Assembly (NCBI RefSeq): GCF_003473485.1
Contig: NC_053047.1
Coordinates: 42,518,972-42,582,971 of the forward strand
Direction of reading: 5' to 3'
Source of the DNA: Medicago truncatula
Taxonomy: Eukaryota; Streptophyta; Magnoliopsida; Fabales; Fabaceae
DNA length: 64,000 bases
Under the pieces are notes generated by a model. It was given only the letters and a program-made list of their open reading frames with translations. It was not told the origin of the DNA and did not search any database. Shown piece after piece: positions 11,500 to 22,999 of the stretch (position 1 is the stretch's first letter; the number at the start of each line of letters is the position of its first letter). The position numbers and the translations under genes were made by a program.

Positions 11500-12435
11500 T
11501 TTTTAGGGAGCATTAATCTATTATTTGTTGGTTTGTTAAATTTTTAATAATATTTATTAGCTCTTTCAAAAAAAAAAATTATTAGTTAAATGAAATCTAT
11601 TTTCTGTTATTAGTTAAAAACTGATATACTCTAGTGTTTCCGGTGAGACATTCTTTAGGCATTCTAAAATAATCAATTATTCTTTAAAAAAGTTAAATAT
11701 TTTAATTTTTAATGCAATTAATACACACATTTTCATAAATATTTATCACTTATGGTTTTAACTAGTGTCCCGAGACACTAGTTAATATTTCTTCCCTTTT
11801 AAACTAAACCGTGCATATTGACATTTATGGATTGGATGATTTTTTTTACCTCAAAGTTGATCAAAATCACATTGTAAACACCCCTAATTTTTATTTGAGT
11901 GGTATAACATGAATCCATATTCACTCTATTTAAATGAGTCACATTATAAACTATCAATTATAACATTCCTAACTAAATTTTATCCACAAACTATGTTTAA
12001 ATATCGAACTTTGATTACTTACTTACGATGTTTAAATCCCTTACCACTTGAATGGACTTATTGTTGGTTTTATATGGACATGATATATATGAAATTTTTG
12101 GTGTTGTTCGATTTTTGAAGTAAAACTTTAAGCAATATGCTAAGACCAACTAATGACCAAGCTAGAATTGGATTTTTTTTAAGGAAAAATAAAAATACAT
12201 TAAAAAGGTTTCAAAGAAATGGTGAAGGCATGTATAGAGCATAACCATAATTACACTTTCAAAAAAACAACCAAAATAATGACCACCTCAAAGAAGCTAA
12301 ATTACATCACCACAAAATTTGATTCATGATGCACCACTTCGCAGTCTTTCATTCATGCCATTTGGACCATACTTTTCTAGCAACAAACATAATCATATGC
12401 TACACATAATGTTAATTTTGCACTATGATCACAAA
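11500..12435. other. Intergenic, nothing recognised
   Basis: AT-rich spacer without a supported gene. A 69-codon frame at 11909..12118 has no resemblance to a known family. Confidence 0.4.
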
Positions 12436-12439
12436 ACAT

Positions 12440-12790
12440 AAAGAAATAACACAGACTTCAGATTTTTTATGTCCTCCAACTCTTTCTTCTCCTGCTGCTT
12501 TCGAACTTTAGTTGCCTTGGCTGTCTGCTTTCGAACTTTAGCAGCAGCATTATTATGCTGTCGACGTTTAACGATGACAATATGAATAAGCTCCACCAGC
12601 TTCTTCTGCTATCTTAGAGATTAATATTGTAGAACTCAAATAAGAACAAAGAACAAAGAAACTAAAATTGTGAAACTTGAATAAAAAAAACTATGTCAAC
12701 ATTGCCAGAAAAAACTTGCCTCGCTTCCAATTCTTCTAATCTGAGTCTTTAGGCTTATTCTTCCCTCTTTTTATTTCACACCACATTACT
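12440..12790 (-). pseudogene. Coiled-coil family member E, decayed
   Basis: Read on the minus strand, a segment following a GATAG acceptor-like site at about 12613 encodes AAAKVRKQTAKATKVRKQQ, clearly the charged repeat of the downstream family. About 100 bp upstream a second segment ends GAG|GCAAGT, the family's GC-type donor, but carries an in-frame TAG in the part aligning with PKTWSQRESE of member F. Together these indicate a dead paralogue. Confidence 0.6.
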
Positions 12791-12794
12791 TTAA

Positions 12795-13660
12795 ATTCGC
12801 TATGCGTTTATCTTTTAATCTCATTTTCATCAATCCAAATGCCGCCTATAGTCTAAGAACTCAAACAATAACAAAAACATCATTGTTAGTCAACTATGTG
12901 TATCCTTTTGCGGCAATTGGCAAGGACAAGAAATGTCACTACAGTTGTGACAATGTTTTCACATATACTTGCTCACAACCTAAAATATAGAGTAGTTTAC
13001 TTAATCTTATTTTTATCAAATCAAGGAGGCAAATTGTATTAGTGAGGTTTGCAATTCTACCTTCTTTTCTTAATCATGTCATTCAACGTCGCTTGCCATG
13101 CCTTTGTGTTCAAGATAATCATGCCATATACCAAACTTGATATCGTCATAGAAACTTGATATCATCATAGTTCTTTCAATTTCTATTCTTCTGTACTCTC
13201 CAAATAATTTATAGTGATGAAGTAAAAACAAACTTGATATCGTCATAGATTGATTTTGAAGCTTCTATTCGGAAACGTTAAAATTGGTGTCGGACACTGA
13301 AACTTTTTAAACACAAGACACGCCTTCAATATGAAGTGTCGATGTTACATTAAATAATGCAGAGCTTTTGGATTACTAATTAACAGCGACATAGATTAGT
13401 AAAAAAAACCTTCTGAAATCATTACTTTGCCAAAAGCAACATACCTCAATGCAGTAAATAATTAATCACGTTGGCTATTCAACAATCAAAAGGCTGCCTC
13501 TTTTTCGGCCATCGATCGAGCTCGATAGGCTCTCTTGACTAGTAAACTTGTTTGTTTGAGGAAGATCAAAAGCTTAACCTCTCAATAAGGCGTTTAATCT
13601 ACTAAATCAATGTCAAACAAATTATGCTACCTCCACCATCCATAAATGAGGACTTATTAA
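12795..13660. repeat. Segmentally duplicated flanking DNA (left copy)
   Basis: Stretch 12795..13000 recurs at ~17610..17820. Stretch 13260..13640 (with GCTTCTATTCGGA, CTTCAATATGAAGTGT and CGAGCTCGATAGGCTC) recurs at ~21715..22290. Small open frames at 12802 and 17630 (both containing YVYPF and AIGK) correspond to each other but are diverged and have no known family. Confidence 0.6.
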
Positions 13661-14008
13661 GATAGATGCTAAGGGTACATATTGAACTTTCAGAAGGCAT
13701 TAAGGCAAACAACCAAGCTAAATTCTTAAACATAGTGTTATTATACACAACACAGTCAACATGACTTATTTATTATGTGCATTATTAAGGAACATAACGA
13801 AATATCAGATGAAATAGAACTATTTTAGAAGGGATATAAGAAAATCTTTTGATTGTTTGTTGCTTTATATTTAGAAAATGAATGATCCGTATTCCCTTTA
13901 TATTCTATTCTCTATAGAGAATAGAATAATAGAGAATAGAATATAAAGAGAATTAGAGAAAATATAGAATATTAGAATAAAAAAAAGAAAATAATAAACA
14001 GAGTGTTC

Positions 14009-14161
14009 TTATTCAAAACGCCCTGTGATCTTCAACCAATTCTGTGCTTCAATATAATTCCCAGGGGTAAGGGCTATAGCTTGTTTCCAATATTCAGCGG
14101 CTTGATCAAACCAAGATTCCGCAATTTCAGAATCTCCCTGTCGAATGGCCTGTTCTCCGCG
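14009..14161 (-). pseudogene. ycf3: ycf3 exon 3 (photosystem I assembly), plastid-derived copy
   Basis: These 153 bp encode the last 50 residues of Ycf3 and the stop codon: [15 protein letters not shown], then [27 protein letters not shown] and LKITGRFE. This is the C-terminal TPR part of the plastid photosystem I assembly factor, and no stop or frameshift has accumulated. Exons 1 and 2 are absent, so the nuclear copy cannot make Ycf3. Lack of decay suggests a recent transfer. Confidence 0.9.
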
Positions 14162-14240
14162 GTCGGAATATGTGAGTAAATTCCTTCCCTTAGAACCGTA
14201 CTTGAGAGTTTCCTGACTCATACGGCTCAACAGTCAATTC
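14162..14240 (-). other. Group II intron domains V and VI (end of ycf3 intron 2)
   Basis: Directly before the exon, on the minus strand, GAGCCGTATGAG...CTCAAGTACGGTTC (14193..14228) forms the 34-36 nt domain V hairpin of group II introns. It is followed by a domain VI-like stem and an ...AC 3' end at the exon junction. The first half of the intron is missing, so it is a relic. Confidence 0.8.
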
Positions 14241-14431
14241 TTTTTATCTTCCATTTTTTTTCTGGAGTTAAGAACAAGAAAAGAGGTTAATTACATGAGT
14301 TTCAAACTTGAATTCGGATTACAAATTTAATCCTTTGTTTTTAGTTTTATCTTTTTTCCTACCTACCGAAGAATAAAGTATCGACATTAACACTAATGCT
14401 CGTTCTTATTGAAATTTTCTGAAAGGTAACT

Positions 14432-14600
14432 ATCTCGGCACCGTTAACAAACCTATTCACCTTTAAACTTCTCCTGACGGCAACCATTTGACCGCCACAG
14501 TCAAGACTCATCTTGGCCATGACCCTACGTTTTTTATACCTGTTGTATTTGAAAGTGATTTGGCTCGTACAGCTAACTTTCATCCCAAAAAAAAACCATA
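14432..14600 (+). pseudogene. OSB exon-1 fragment, copy 1
   Basis: In the plus frame this reads IGTVNKPIHL, stop, TSPDGN, then TVKTHLGHDPTFFIPVVF and DLARTANFHPK. It aligns with residues ~57-110 of the intact OSB protein at 28203 (IGTVNKPIHFQTSTDGN..., HDPSQFLIPLVFHGDLALTAQFHLK). An in-frame stop and substitutions show it is dead. It begins immediately after the plastid insertion. Confidence 0.8.
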
Positions 14601-14649
14601 CAAACTCTTTTTCGCATGGCATGGAAGAAAAAATAAACATCATTATTAA

Positions 14650-15440
14650 AACCCTCCATATCTGTAGCTGTTCAAGAACTATTTAAACTATTAAACTTCA
14701 AAGGTAATCAGAAATACATGTACCAGTACAACTACCACTCAAGAATGAGAGAAAAGTTTTAGCATCATCATTTCAGGCTTCTACACTTCCAAGTTTAAAA
14801 CGCAATGTAATGAATTCCATTGAAGGTATGCCACGGAGACACAATTTTTTTATTCAGAAGCTTAAGGAGAATATATTCATTGTCGGAACACAAAGCTTCC
14901 ATGTATGAGTTTTAGACGCCCTTTGCATGCAAGATGATTAACAAATTTCCAATAATTTTACATTACATCCAAGTGTTATAATAGACGGTACATGGGTGAG
15001 GGACTTACTAGAGTAGAGCCCTCACCTTAGAAGCCACCTAACAATTCATCTATAAATTGTGGTCAAAATAACAATCCAGAACCCTTGCTAGAGGCGATTA
15101 GAATACTGATAGAATCAGGCACCGAACAGAAACAAACAGATTGCACAATACGAATACTTTATTGATGAATATAATTCTGGAGAATGATTCAAAACCAGAA
15201 GTTTAAACATAGACAAATTGCAGAAGTTATATAGGAAATAGTACAGAATAACAAGACACACATAGACCAAGATTTGAGAGCTTGGTTATCACCCTCCCAA
15301 GTGTCTAACACTCACAACTTCATGATAAAACTAAACATAGTTTAATTTTAGTTACAGCATTTAGAATGATTTATGTAAGCACCTACTCCTATAAATATTC
15401 TTTATAAGAAGTCTAACATATAAATTTTGGATGTCCTTCA
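14650..15440. repeat. 3' flank of coiled-coil gene A, shared with genes C and D
   Basis: Stretch 14960..15440 is closely matched at ~19330..19810 and, from about 15120 on, at ~25020..25340. Sub-stretch 14870..14980 matches the DNA that supplies the unusual N-terminus of member B (19250..19339). Here the equivalent frame is broken by an early stop, so it is not coding at this position. Confidence 0.65.
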
Positions 15441-15442
15441 TC

Positions 15443-16377
15443 TTAAGCCTCCAACACTTGCTTCTTCTGCCGCTTACTTTTGATGTTACCTTCAGCAACT
15501 TCAGCTTCGCGCTTACGAATTTCAATAGCTTCAGCTTTCTGCTTACGAATTTCAGCTCTCTGATTTCGAAGTTCAGCGGCTTTCTGCTTACAAACTTCAG
15601 CAGCTTCCTCCTTCTGCTTTCGAAGTTCAGCAGCTTTCTGCTTCTGCTTTTGAACTTTAGCAGTTTCCTGCTCTTGAACTTCGGCAGCTTCCGCCTTCTG
15701 CTTTCGAGTTTCAGCAGTTTTCTGCTTTCGATCTGCAGCAGCTTTTTTCTTTCGATCTGCAGCAGCTTTCTTCTTCTGGTCTCGAGCGTCTAAAGAAGCC
15801 AGAAACTTAGTATAATTCTGCCTTCGAAATTCATCAGTTGACTGCTTTGGAAGTTCAAAAGGATCAAAAGGAGATATCTGCTTTGGAAGTTCATCAGCTT
15901 TGTGCTTATGGTTTCGAGCTTCGGCAGCTTTCTGCTTACGAACATCAGCCTTATATGCAGCCTCACAAGAATTGATTAAGTCCAGCATTTCCATCTGCAG
16001 GTTTGGAGGTTAATTAATAATATTAAAGGACTGAAACTAAAATTATGAAACTTGAACGAAAAGCATTCATTTGTTGGCTTGGCATTTCGAGAAAAACAGA
16101 ACTTACATGGGATTGTAATTCAGACTTAGTCCTGGCATGGTATTTAACATCCTTTCGCATACTCTCATACGAGAACTCTTCCCTGGTCTTCTTCTGGTTT
16201 AGAGATAAATTATTATATTAAAAAGTGAAAAAAATATATATGGAGAAATTAAGAAACTAATTAAAATTGTTTGTTTGATACATGTTATCTCAAAAACAAA
16301 CTTGCCTCATTGGGATAATCCCAAGGATGATGGTAGGGTGTTGTTTTGGGCCAATTCTTCCTCTTCGAATAACTCAT
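15443..16377 (-). CDS. Charged coiled-coil repeat protein, member A
   Basis: Three exons join in phase 0 into a 236-residue protein. Exon 1 (16306..16377) is MSYSKRKNWPK...PWDYPNE. Exon 2 (16107..16193) is KKTREEFSYESMRKD...SELQSH. Exon 3 (15443..15994) starts MEMLDLINSCEAAYKAD and carries ELPKQISPFDPFELPKQ, then about 120 residues of Lys/Gln/Ala/Glu/Arg repeats (units like RKQKAAE), ending SKRQKKQVLEA. Intron 1 uses a GC donor (GAG|GCAAGT) and intron 2 a normal GTAAGT. A probable non-coding first exon lies at about 16778..16860, ending GCAG|GTATGT. I do not recognise the family. The basic C-terminus could be a nuclear signal. The long hydrophobic frame on the opposite strand is a shadow. Expression is unknown. 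Confidence 0.6.
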
Positions 16378-16679
16378 CTGGGCTTGTGAGATGTCAAAGA
16401 TTGGGGCTGGTGAAACAACAAAATATAATTTGATAATAAGGATTATATATGAAAATTGGAGAAATTAATTATTTGAGAGGTTATGAAAAATGTCACAGAA
16501 CAACATCAAATCTCCAATTCAATCACAGAACAGATAAAAGCATTGCAATTCATTACTTTGAATTTGAAAATATATAAAAGTTGGTATGAATAATAATTTT
16601 AAGAATCAATCAACTAGAAAGAAAGATTAAAAATGAATGAATGAAAAATAGATACATACATACGTTAAGAGTAAAGCAA

Positions 16680-17990
16680 AATAGATTGGAATGAATAAAA
16701 TTAACAACTAGAATTGAAAAAGAAAGAGAAAGAAGATGAATCAAAATCAAAATACATACATACATACATACATACCTGCAAGAATGAAAATCGGAGAAAG
16801 AGATAAGATAATATAAATATGCAACCCGAGAAGAACAAGTGTGTGTGTGTATAACCGAAAGAGTTAGTTATTTGGGCTGAATGATATTTCCAAACCCAAG
16901 CCCCAACCCAAACCCAAGCCTGAGCCTCTCTCCTGTTCTTTTTGTAAGTGTTTTTCATTGTTTTCATGCCTCCCCTTTTTATCTATTATCATCATTCATT
17001 ACTTAAATTCATTCCATGAGAGAACAAAAACTGTCATGCAATGACATAGATACCTTGAGAGTGAAGCAACGAATATGAAAATAAGATTGAAAGAGATAAG
17101 AACGAAAACTGTCATGCAATGCAACCCTAGAGAGACAAGTTCAACAAATTCTTCTCATTCTACGTATAAGAAGCTTCAACCCTAGAGATTACGAAAAAAA
17201 ACTGTCATGCAATGAAATTACATAGATACCTTCAAGCTTCTTCTTCTACAACTTCTTCTCATTCTATTTGTACTCATGATTTTTCTTTTGCTTTCACATC
17301 ACATAGAAGATGAGAATTTCTTTGGCCATTATTACTTAAGTTTAACACACTATTTCTACTTTTCATTTTACTTGCTAATTACCCTTAACTAGTCTCAGTT
17401 TTTTTCTTCTTTCTGACAGAACCTCAACTGTGTGTTAAGATAAAGTAATTTGAAAATGCAATTGACAAACATTGATCACTTTGGAAAACAACGTTGGTTC
17501 ACGCTACGCTCAAATTTGTGTTGCATTTTAGTGCTTATTTCCTCAAACCAAACACGGTCTATCCTACATCAAATTGTTTTTCACTATCATATGTAGTGGT
17601 TCAGTTTTCCTTGAAATTCGCTGTGTGCTTTGAGTTTTAATTTCATTTTCATCGATCAAAACAATGTCTATAGTCTAATTGCTAAAACAATAAAAAATAT
17701 CCTTGGTGACTATGTGTATCCTTTTGAGGCAATTGGTAAGGAAAGAAATGTCTCTACAAAGTTGTGTCAATGTTTTCGAATATCGTTGCTAAAAATAAAA
17801 AATATAGATTAGTGCACTCTCCCAATCAAATCAAGAATCCGAATGGAAATCATGGCATACAACGTTGCTTGTCAATCCTTAATGTTCAAGATAATCATGT
17901 CATATACCGGTTGCTTTGACCTTCTAATTTCACCAGTCCTATATGTTTTTGTGCATATTTTATGAGTAAACTTGCTATGATTAAATATTT
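16680..17990. repeat. Upstream region of gene A, duplicated upstream of gene F
   Basis: Stretches 16680..16960, 17030..17300 and 17330..17680 match 23190..23450, 23560..23800 and 23900..24250 in the same order. They include the putative leader exon with its CATACATACCTGCA splice region and a purine-rich promoter. No protein is encoded; frames such as 16701..16967 are incidental. Confidence 0.6.
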
Positions 17991-18054
17991 TTGAAAAATA
18001 AAGCCAGCACCCAAAATCAAAAATTCCAAATAAAAAAAAAAAAACACTCAGAAT

Positions 18055-18425
18055 GGTTTTGGAAACTCATTGGAAGGGTTTTGGAAAATGAATTCGGCAT
18101 GGAAATGTGGCGCTCATCACACTCATGGCTACTCCATATTCGGTATAGTCACTTCTATTATTCCTCCTCCACCATGACCACCACTCGCAAATCCAAATTC
18201 CCAAAACCAAGTGAAATTTATTTCAACCCAAACTCACCAACTCTGTCAACATAATCGGCACCGTTAACAAACTATTCACCTCCAAACTTCTCCTGACGGC
18301 AACCCTTTCGCCGCCACAGTCATCACTCATCTTGGCCATGAACTTCTCCGTTTTTTCTACCTGTTGTATTTCAAGGTGATTTGGCTCATACAGCTAACTT
18401 TCATCTCAAACTAAGTGATTTGGTT
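18055..18425 (+). pseudogene. OSB exon-1 fragment, copy 2
   Basis: This copy covers most of OSB exon 1 plus the leader: GGGTTTTGGAAACTCATT, then TTTRKSKFPKPSEIYFNPN, then IGTV and the HLGH region. Reading is lost near 18253 (a frameshift creates a stop after PTLST), and TTTAAC-to-ACTATT changes break the OB fold. Similarity ends at about 18425, where the rest of the OSB gene is absent. Confidence 0.8.
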
Positions 18426-18688
18426 CTTCCTTGTGTATTGATGTGAGGCTACTCACTACTTATAAAATTCATTTGCTGGCATTTTTAAATAATTAAATGC
18501 AATAAAAGGTAAATGAAAAAGAGAATAGAAAATTATAAATAAAAACCATACAGACTCTTACATTTTCATATTCTAGAACATAAAAGATCTAGTCCTCTTT
18601 TTTGTTTGGTCTACTAAATTGAATTCCACTAAAAAAAAATGAAGTAAAAGCTGCGCTATCAATGGACAATGATGATTTGTCCTTCATC

Positions 18689-19339
18689 TTAAGCCTCCAA
18701 CACGTGCTTCTTCTGCCGCTTACTTCTGATGATGCCTTCAGAAACTTCAGCTTCGTGCTTACGAATTTCAACAGCTTCAGCTTTCTGCTTACGAACTTCA
18801 GCTCTCTGCTTTCGAAGTTCAGCGGCTTTCTGCTTACAAACTTCAGCAGCTTCCTGCTTCTTCTTTCGAAGTTCAGCGGCTTCCTGCTTTCGAACTTCAG
18901 CGGCTTTCTGCTTCTGTTTTCGAACTTCAGCGGCTTTCTGCTTCTGCTTTCGAACTTCAGCGGCTTCCTGTTTCTGCTCTTGAACTTCAGCAGCTTCCTG
19001 TTTCTGCTCTTGAACTTCTGCCTGTTTCTGCTGTCGAGCTTCAGCAACTTTCAGCTTTCGAGCTGCAGCAGCTTTCTGCTTTCGATCTGCAGCATCTTTC
19101 TGCTTCTGGTCTCGAGCGTCTAAAGAATCCAGAAAATCAAAAAAACGCTGCCTTCGAGCTTCATAAGTTGACTGCTTTGGAAGTTTAAAAGGATCAAAAG
19201 GAGATATCTGCTTTGGAAGTTCAGCAGCTTTGTGCTTTGGAAGTTCATGGCCGGAACACAAAGCTTCCATATATGAGTTTAGACCCCCTTCCCATGCAAG
19301 TCGATTAACACATTTCCAATAATTTTCCATTACATCCAA
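18689..19339 (-). CDS. Coiled-coil family member B, recombinant 5' end
   Basis: This is one open frame of 216 residues. From ELPKQISPFDPFKLPKQ onward it is the family's exon 3, with the most regular run of QKQKAAEVRK decapeptides, ending SKRQKKHVLEA. The first ~30 residues (MDVMENYWKCVNRLAWEGGL...CSGH) are not family sequence. They are encoded by DNA that lies in the 3' flank of the neighbouring copy (compare 14870..14980). Exons 1 and 2 are missing. The frame therefore looks created by recombination or deletion between two tandem copies at about 19250. It may be an unexpressed remnant or a new chimeric gene; nothing in the sequence decides between them. Confidence 0.5.
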   Translation of the reverse strand: MDVMENYWKCVNRLAWEGGLNSYMEALCSGHELPKHKAAELPKQISPFDPFKLPKQSTYEARRQRFFDFLDSLDARDQKQKDAADRKQKAAAARKLKVAEARQQKQAEVQEQKQEAAEVQEQKQEAAEVRKQKQKAAEVRKQKQKAAEVRKQEAAELRKKKQEAAEVCKQKAAELRKQRAEVRKQKAEAVEIRKHEAEVSEGIIRSKRQKKHVLEA

Positions 19340-19819
19340 GTGTTACAATAGACGGTACATGGGGGAGGGACTTACTAGAGTAGATCCCTCACCTTAGAAG
19401 CCAGCTAACAATTCATCTATAAATTGTGGTCAAGATAATAATCCAGAACCCTTGCAAGATGTGATTAGAATACTGATAGAATCAGGCATCGAACAGAAAC
19501 AAACAGATTGCACAATACGAATACTTTTGATGACAATAATTCTGGAGAATAATTCAAAACCAGAATACTACACATAGACAAATTGCAGTAGTCATATAGG
19601 AAATAGTACAGAATAACAAGACACACATAGACCAAGATTCGAGAGCTTGATTCTCTCCCTCCCAAGTGTCTAATGCTCGCAACTTTAGGATAAAACTAAT
19701 AGTTTAATTTTAGTCACAGAATTGAGAATGATTTATTTAAGCACCTACTCCTATAAATATTCTATATAAGAAGTCAAACATATAGATTTTGGATGTCCTT
19801 CATCTTAAGCCTCCAGCAC
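19340..19819. repeat. 3' flank of gene C
   Basis: Non-coding duplicate of 14960..15440 and of 25020..25358. It separates B from C by about 480 bp. Confidence 0.6.
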
Positions 19820-20817
19820 TTACTTCTTCTGCCGCTTACTTTTGATGTTACCTTCAGCAACTTCAGCTTCACGCTTACGAATTTCAACAGCTTCGGCTTT
19901 CTGCTTACGAGCTTCAGCTCTCTGCTTTCGAAGTTCAGCAGCTTTCTGCTTTCGAAGTTCAACGGCTTCCTGCTTTAGCTTTCGAAGTTCAGCGGCTTCT
20001 TGCTTACGGACTTCAGCAGCTACCTGCTTCTGCTTGCGAACTTCAGCGGCTTTCTGCTTCTGCTTTCGAACTTCAGCGGTTTCATGTTTCTGCTCTTGAA
20101 CTTCGGCAACTTCCTGCTCATGAACTTCTGCCTGCTTCTGCTTTCGAGCTTCATCAGTTTTCAGCTTTCGATCTGCAGCAGCTTTCTTCTTTCGATCTGC
20201 AGCAGCTTTCTGCTTCTGGTTTCGAGCTTCTATAGAAGCCAGAAACTTAAAAAAATTCTGCCTTCGAAATTCATCACTTGACTGCTTTGGAAGTTCAAAA
20301 GGATCAAAAGGAGATATCTGCTTTGGAAGTTCAGCAGCTTTGTGCTTCTGGTTTCGAGCTTCGGCAGCTTTCTGCTTACGAACATCAGCCTTATATGAAG
20401 CCTCACAAGAATTGATTAAGTCCAGCATTTCCATCTGCAGGTTTGGAGGTTAATTAATAATATTAAAGGACTGAAACTAAAATTATGAAACTTGAACGAA
20501 AAGCATTCATTTGTTGGCTTGGCATTTCGAGAAAAACAGAACTTACATGGGATTGTAATTCAGACTTAGTCCTGGCATGGTATTTGACATCCTTTCGCAT
20601 ACTCTCATATGAGAACTCTTCCCTGGTCTTCTTCTGGTTTAGAGATAAATAATTATATTAAAAAGTGAATAAAATATATATGGAGAAATTAAGAAACTAA
20701 TTAAAATTGTTTGTTTGATACATGTTATCTCAAAAACAAACTTGCCTCATTGGGATAATCCCAAGGATGATGGTAGGGTGTTGTTTTGGGCCAATTCTTC
20801 CTCTTCAAATGACTCAT
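19820..20817 (-). CDS. Charged coiled-coil repeat protein, member C
   Basis: Same three-exon plan as A: 20746..20817 (MSHLKRKNWPK...), 20547..20633 and 19820..20434, 257 residues in phase 0 throughout. Intron 1 again has the GC donor. Exon 3 carries DPFELPKQ followed by a Lys/Gln/Ala/Glu-rich repeat of 7- and 10-residue units (RKQKQKAAEV, RKLKQEAVEL). A TAA ends the protein at SKRQKK, four codons before the VLEA end of A. It sits in a ~2.3 kb block (19430..21700) duplicated at 25020..27270, which holds gene D. No biochemical function can be named. Confidence 0.6.
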
Positions 20818-20849
20818 CTGGGCTTGTGAGATGTCAAAGATACAGAACA

Positions 20850-22250
20850 GATTCAAAGGAAAAGACGAGACATTTATTAACAACTATAATTGAACAACAA
20901 TAACAATAATCGACAAGAATTGAAAGAGAAGAAAAATGAAAATGCATACATAGAGATTGTGAAAATCGACTAACTACGAACCCGAGATTCTAAAAATCTG
21001 CGAACCCTAGAGAGACAAGACGTATATATATGATGTAGCACCGTATTACATGAGAGAAGAACCAAAAATGAGGAATTGAAATAGTTGGTAATGTATAATA
21101 ATATAAACCCTAACTAACCTTAATCATCTAGAATTGAAAAAAGAAATATTAAGAAGAATGAAAGAAAAATAGGTACATACAAACCTTGAGAGTAAAGGAA
21201 AGGAACGTACGGTTATGAAAAATGTCATGCAACAAACCCTAGTGAGAGTAATCTGATTCATTATGGTAAAACAAACAACTTTTGGGTTGCTATTACTTTT
21301 TGCACTCCAATTTTACTTATCACACCATAGCGATCCCTGCTATGTTGCGTTTACATGCAAGAGAAGAAGTTTTCCCTGGTATTTTCTAAATTTTTAGTAG
21401 TTTTTTTTTTAATTATTAATTATTAATCATCTAATGTGCCGAGGGGCAAGGATGACATGTCACTAAAATTACCAACTGACCACAAAATTGGAGTGAGGAA
21501 TTAAGGGTCCAATTTGCTTTAAAAATTAGGAGGTTAAAAACGTACAATTGAGAAACTTGGTGACATTTATTTTGAAATTAATAGAGATGCAAAATAGAAA
21601 GAACATTGAGAAGATAATAACTTAACAATAAACTGTAAATGATTAGTGTCATTGACGCTCTCTTTCTGACGCTCACTCTTTTGTAAGGTGAAATTGATGT
21701 GGGTAGCACATATTGGAGCTTCTATTCGGATGCATCAAAATTGGTGTCGGAGACAGTAACTTTTTAGACATCAAACATACCTTCAATATGAAGTGTTGAT
21801 GCTACATATATAGTTAACATATGCATATTCGCCATGTATATAAATAATGAAATATGAATGCAACTGGTAAAATCAAAATGGATAATGCGGACCTTTTGGA
21901 TCACTAATTAACAGCGAGATAGATTGGTCCACTCTACATACAATAGTTGAATTTCATACAAATTTACATTTATATGATGCATTAGTAAAAAGCTTTCTGA
22001 AATCATTACTTTGCTTTCGTGCTAAAAGCAGCATACACCTCAATCTGTTAAAAAATTAATTATGTTGCCTATTCAACCATCAAAAGCTTGCCTCTTTTCG
22101 GCCATGGATCGAGCTCGATAGGCTCGTTTGAGATCCAAAAGAAAGAGGAGAAAGGTTAAGAGAAGAGCACTATAGTATAGATTGACTAGTAAACTTGTTT
22201 GTTTGAGGAGGATCAAAAGCTTAACCTCTCAATCCATCTCAATAAGTCGT
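20850..22250. repeat. Upstream region of gene C, duplicated
   Basis: 20870..21690 is matched by 26480..27270 upstream of gene D. 21715..22290 is matched by 13260..13640. No other gene is visible. Confidence 0.55.
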
Positions 22251-22255
22251 TTAAT

Positions 22256-22988
22256 CTACTTGATCAATGTCAAACCAGTTATGCTACCTCCACCATCAAT
22301 GTTATTATACACAACAGACAACACAATCATAAGAGATGAAATACACAGTCTTGCTTTTATCAAGCAGTGGGACATCTTAAACAGATAAAGGAAAGAATAG
22401 AGTGTGTGTACACAATACTCATCAACAGAGTGATCACATTCCGGACGTCCTTGAAATTCAAGTCTCCACCACTTTCTTTCCCTTGGAACTTTAGCCTTTT
22501 TGCCTGTCTTCTTTTGAAGAGCAGTTGCCTTGGCTGTCTCCTTTGGAACTTTAGCATCAGCTTTCTCCTGTAGATGATGCAAGCACAAACACTCGCCTAA
22601 AAACGCCTCTGCTGATTTAGAGATTAAATTTGAATCAAAAGCATTGCTAAAGAGCCCATAACAATAAAAAATAAAAAACTCTGCTCGCTTTCACGTTGAG
22701 ACCAAGTCTTGGGGTGATTATCGGGGTGATTCTTCTCACATTCTATTTTATCAAGCATTTTCTGAAGCGATGCCAGTTCGAGATCCTGTGGGTTTAAAGA
22801 GTAAGTAATATTAAAGAACTAGAATACGCACAAAGAATCTAAAATTGTGAAACTAGAATCAAAAGAAAGCATTTGCTACAGGCCCCAGAAAAGCTTGCCT
22901 CGGCTTTAAACACAGGAAGGTTGTCGAACATGTGCGCAGGAGTTATTCCGTGTGTGTATCTCGATGGGCATCCCGCTGAGTATCTCAT
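22256..22988 (-). pseudogene. Coiled-coil family member F, diverged, splice donor apparently lost
   Basis: Exon 1 (22899..22988) is MRYSAGCPSRYTHGITPAHM...FKAE with the family GC donor GAG|GCAAGC. Exon 2 (22684..22785, phase 0) is DLELASLQKMLDKIECEKNH...TWSQRESE, but where members A, C and D have a usable donor it reads GAG|CAGAGT, with no GT or GC. Exon 3 (22256..22567) starts after CTACAG with EKADAKVPKETAKATALQKK and then continues into unrelated sequence before the stop. The organisation is that of the family, but the charged repeat is short. It may be a pseudogene or use a different donor downstream. Confidence 0.45.
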
Positions 22989-22999
22989 CTTTGCACTAT

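Larger units (their letters stand above)
13870..14360 (-). other. Nuclear insertion of plastid DNA (NUPT): ycf3 3' region
   Basis: The segment runs, on the minus strand, from the end of a plastid group II intron through ycf3 exon 3 into AT-rich spacer made of repeated TATTCTATTCTC words. Its codon use and content are plastid-like and unlike the flanks. The edges are approximate. The right edge lies just before the OSB-derived fragment and the left edge near 13870. Confidence 0.75.

Noticed and set aside
12802..12990. 62-codon plus frame with a diverged copy at 17630..17812
   Set aside because: Only part of the frame is shared, the ends differ, and it lies in duplicated flanking DNA. I cannot support it as a gene, though similarity of YVYPF...AIGK was noted.
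18662..19123. Long plus-strand frame of Phe/Leu/Ser repeats (also 15431..15793, 19793..20281, 25381..25796), resembling a membrane protein
   Set aside because: It is the exact antisense of the AAG/CAG/GCT-rich coiled-coil exons. The complementary codons stay open by composition. The sense strand has splice sites and conserved exons.
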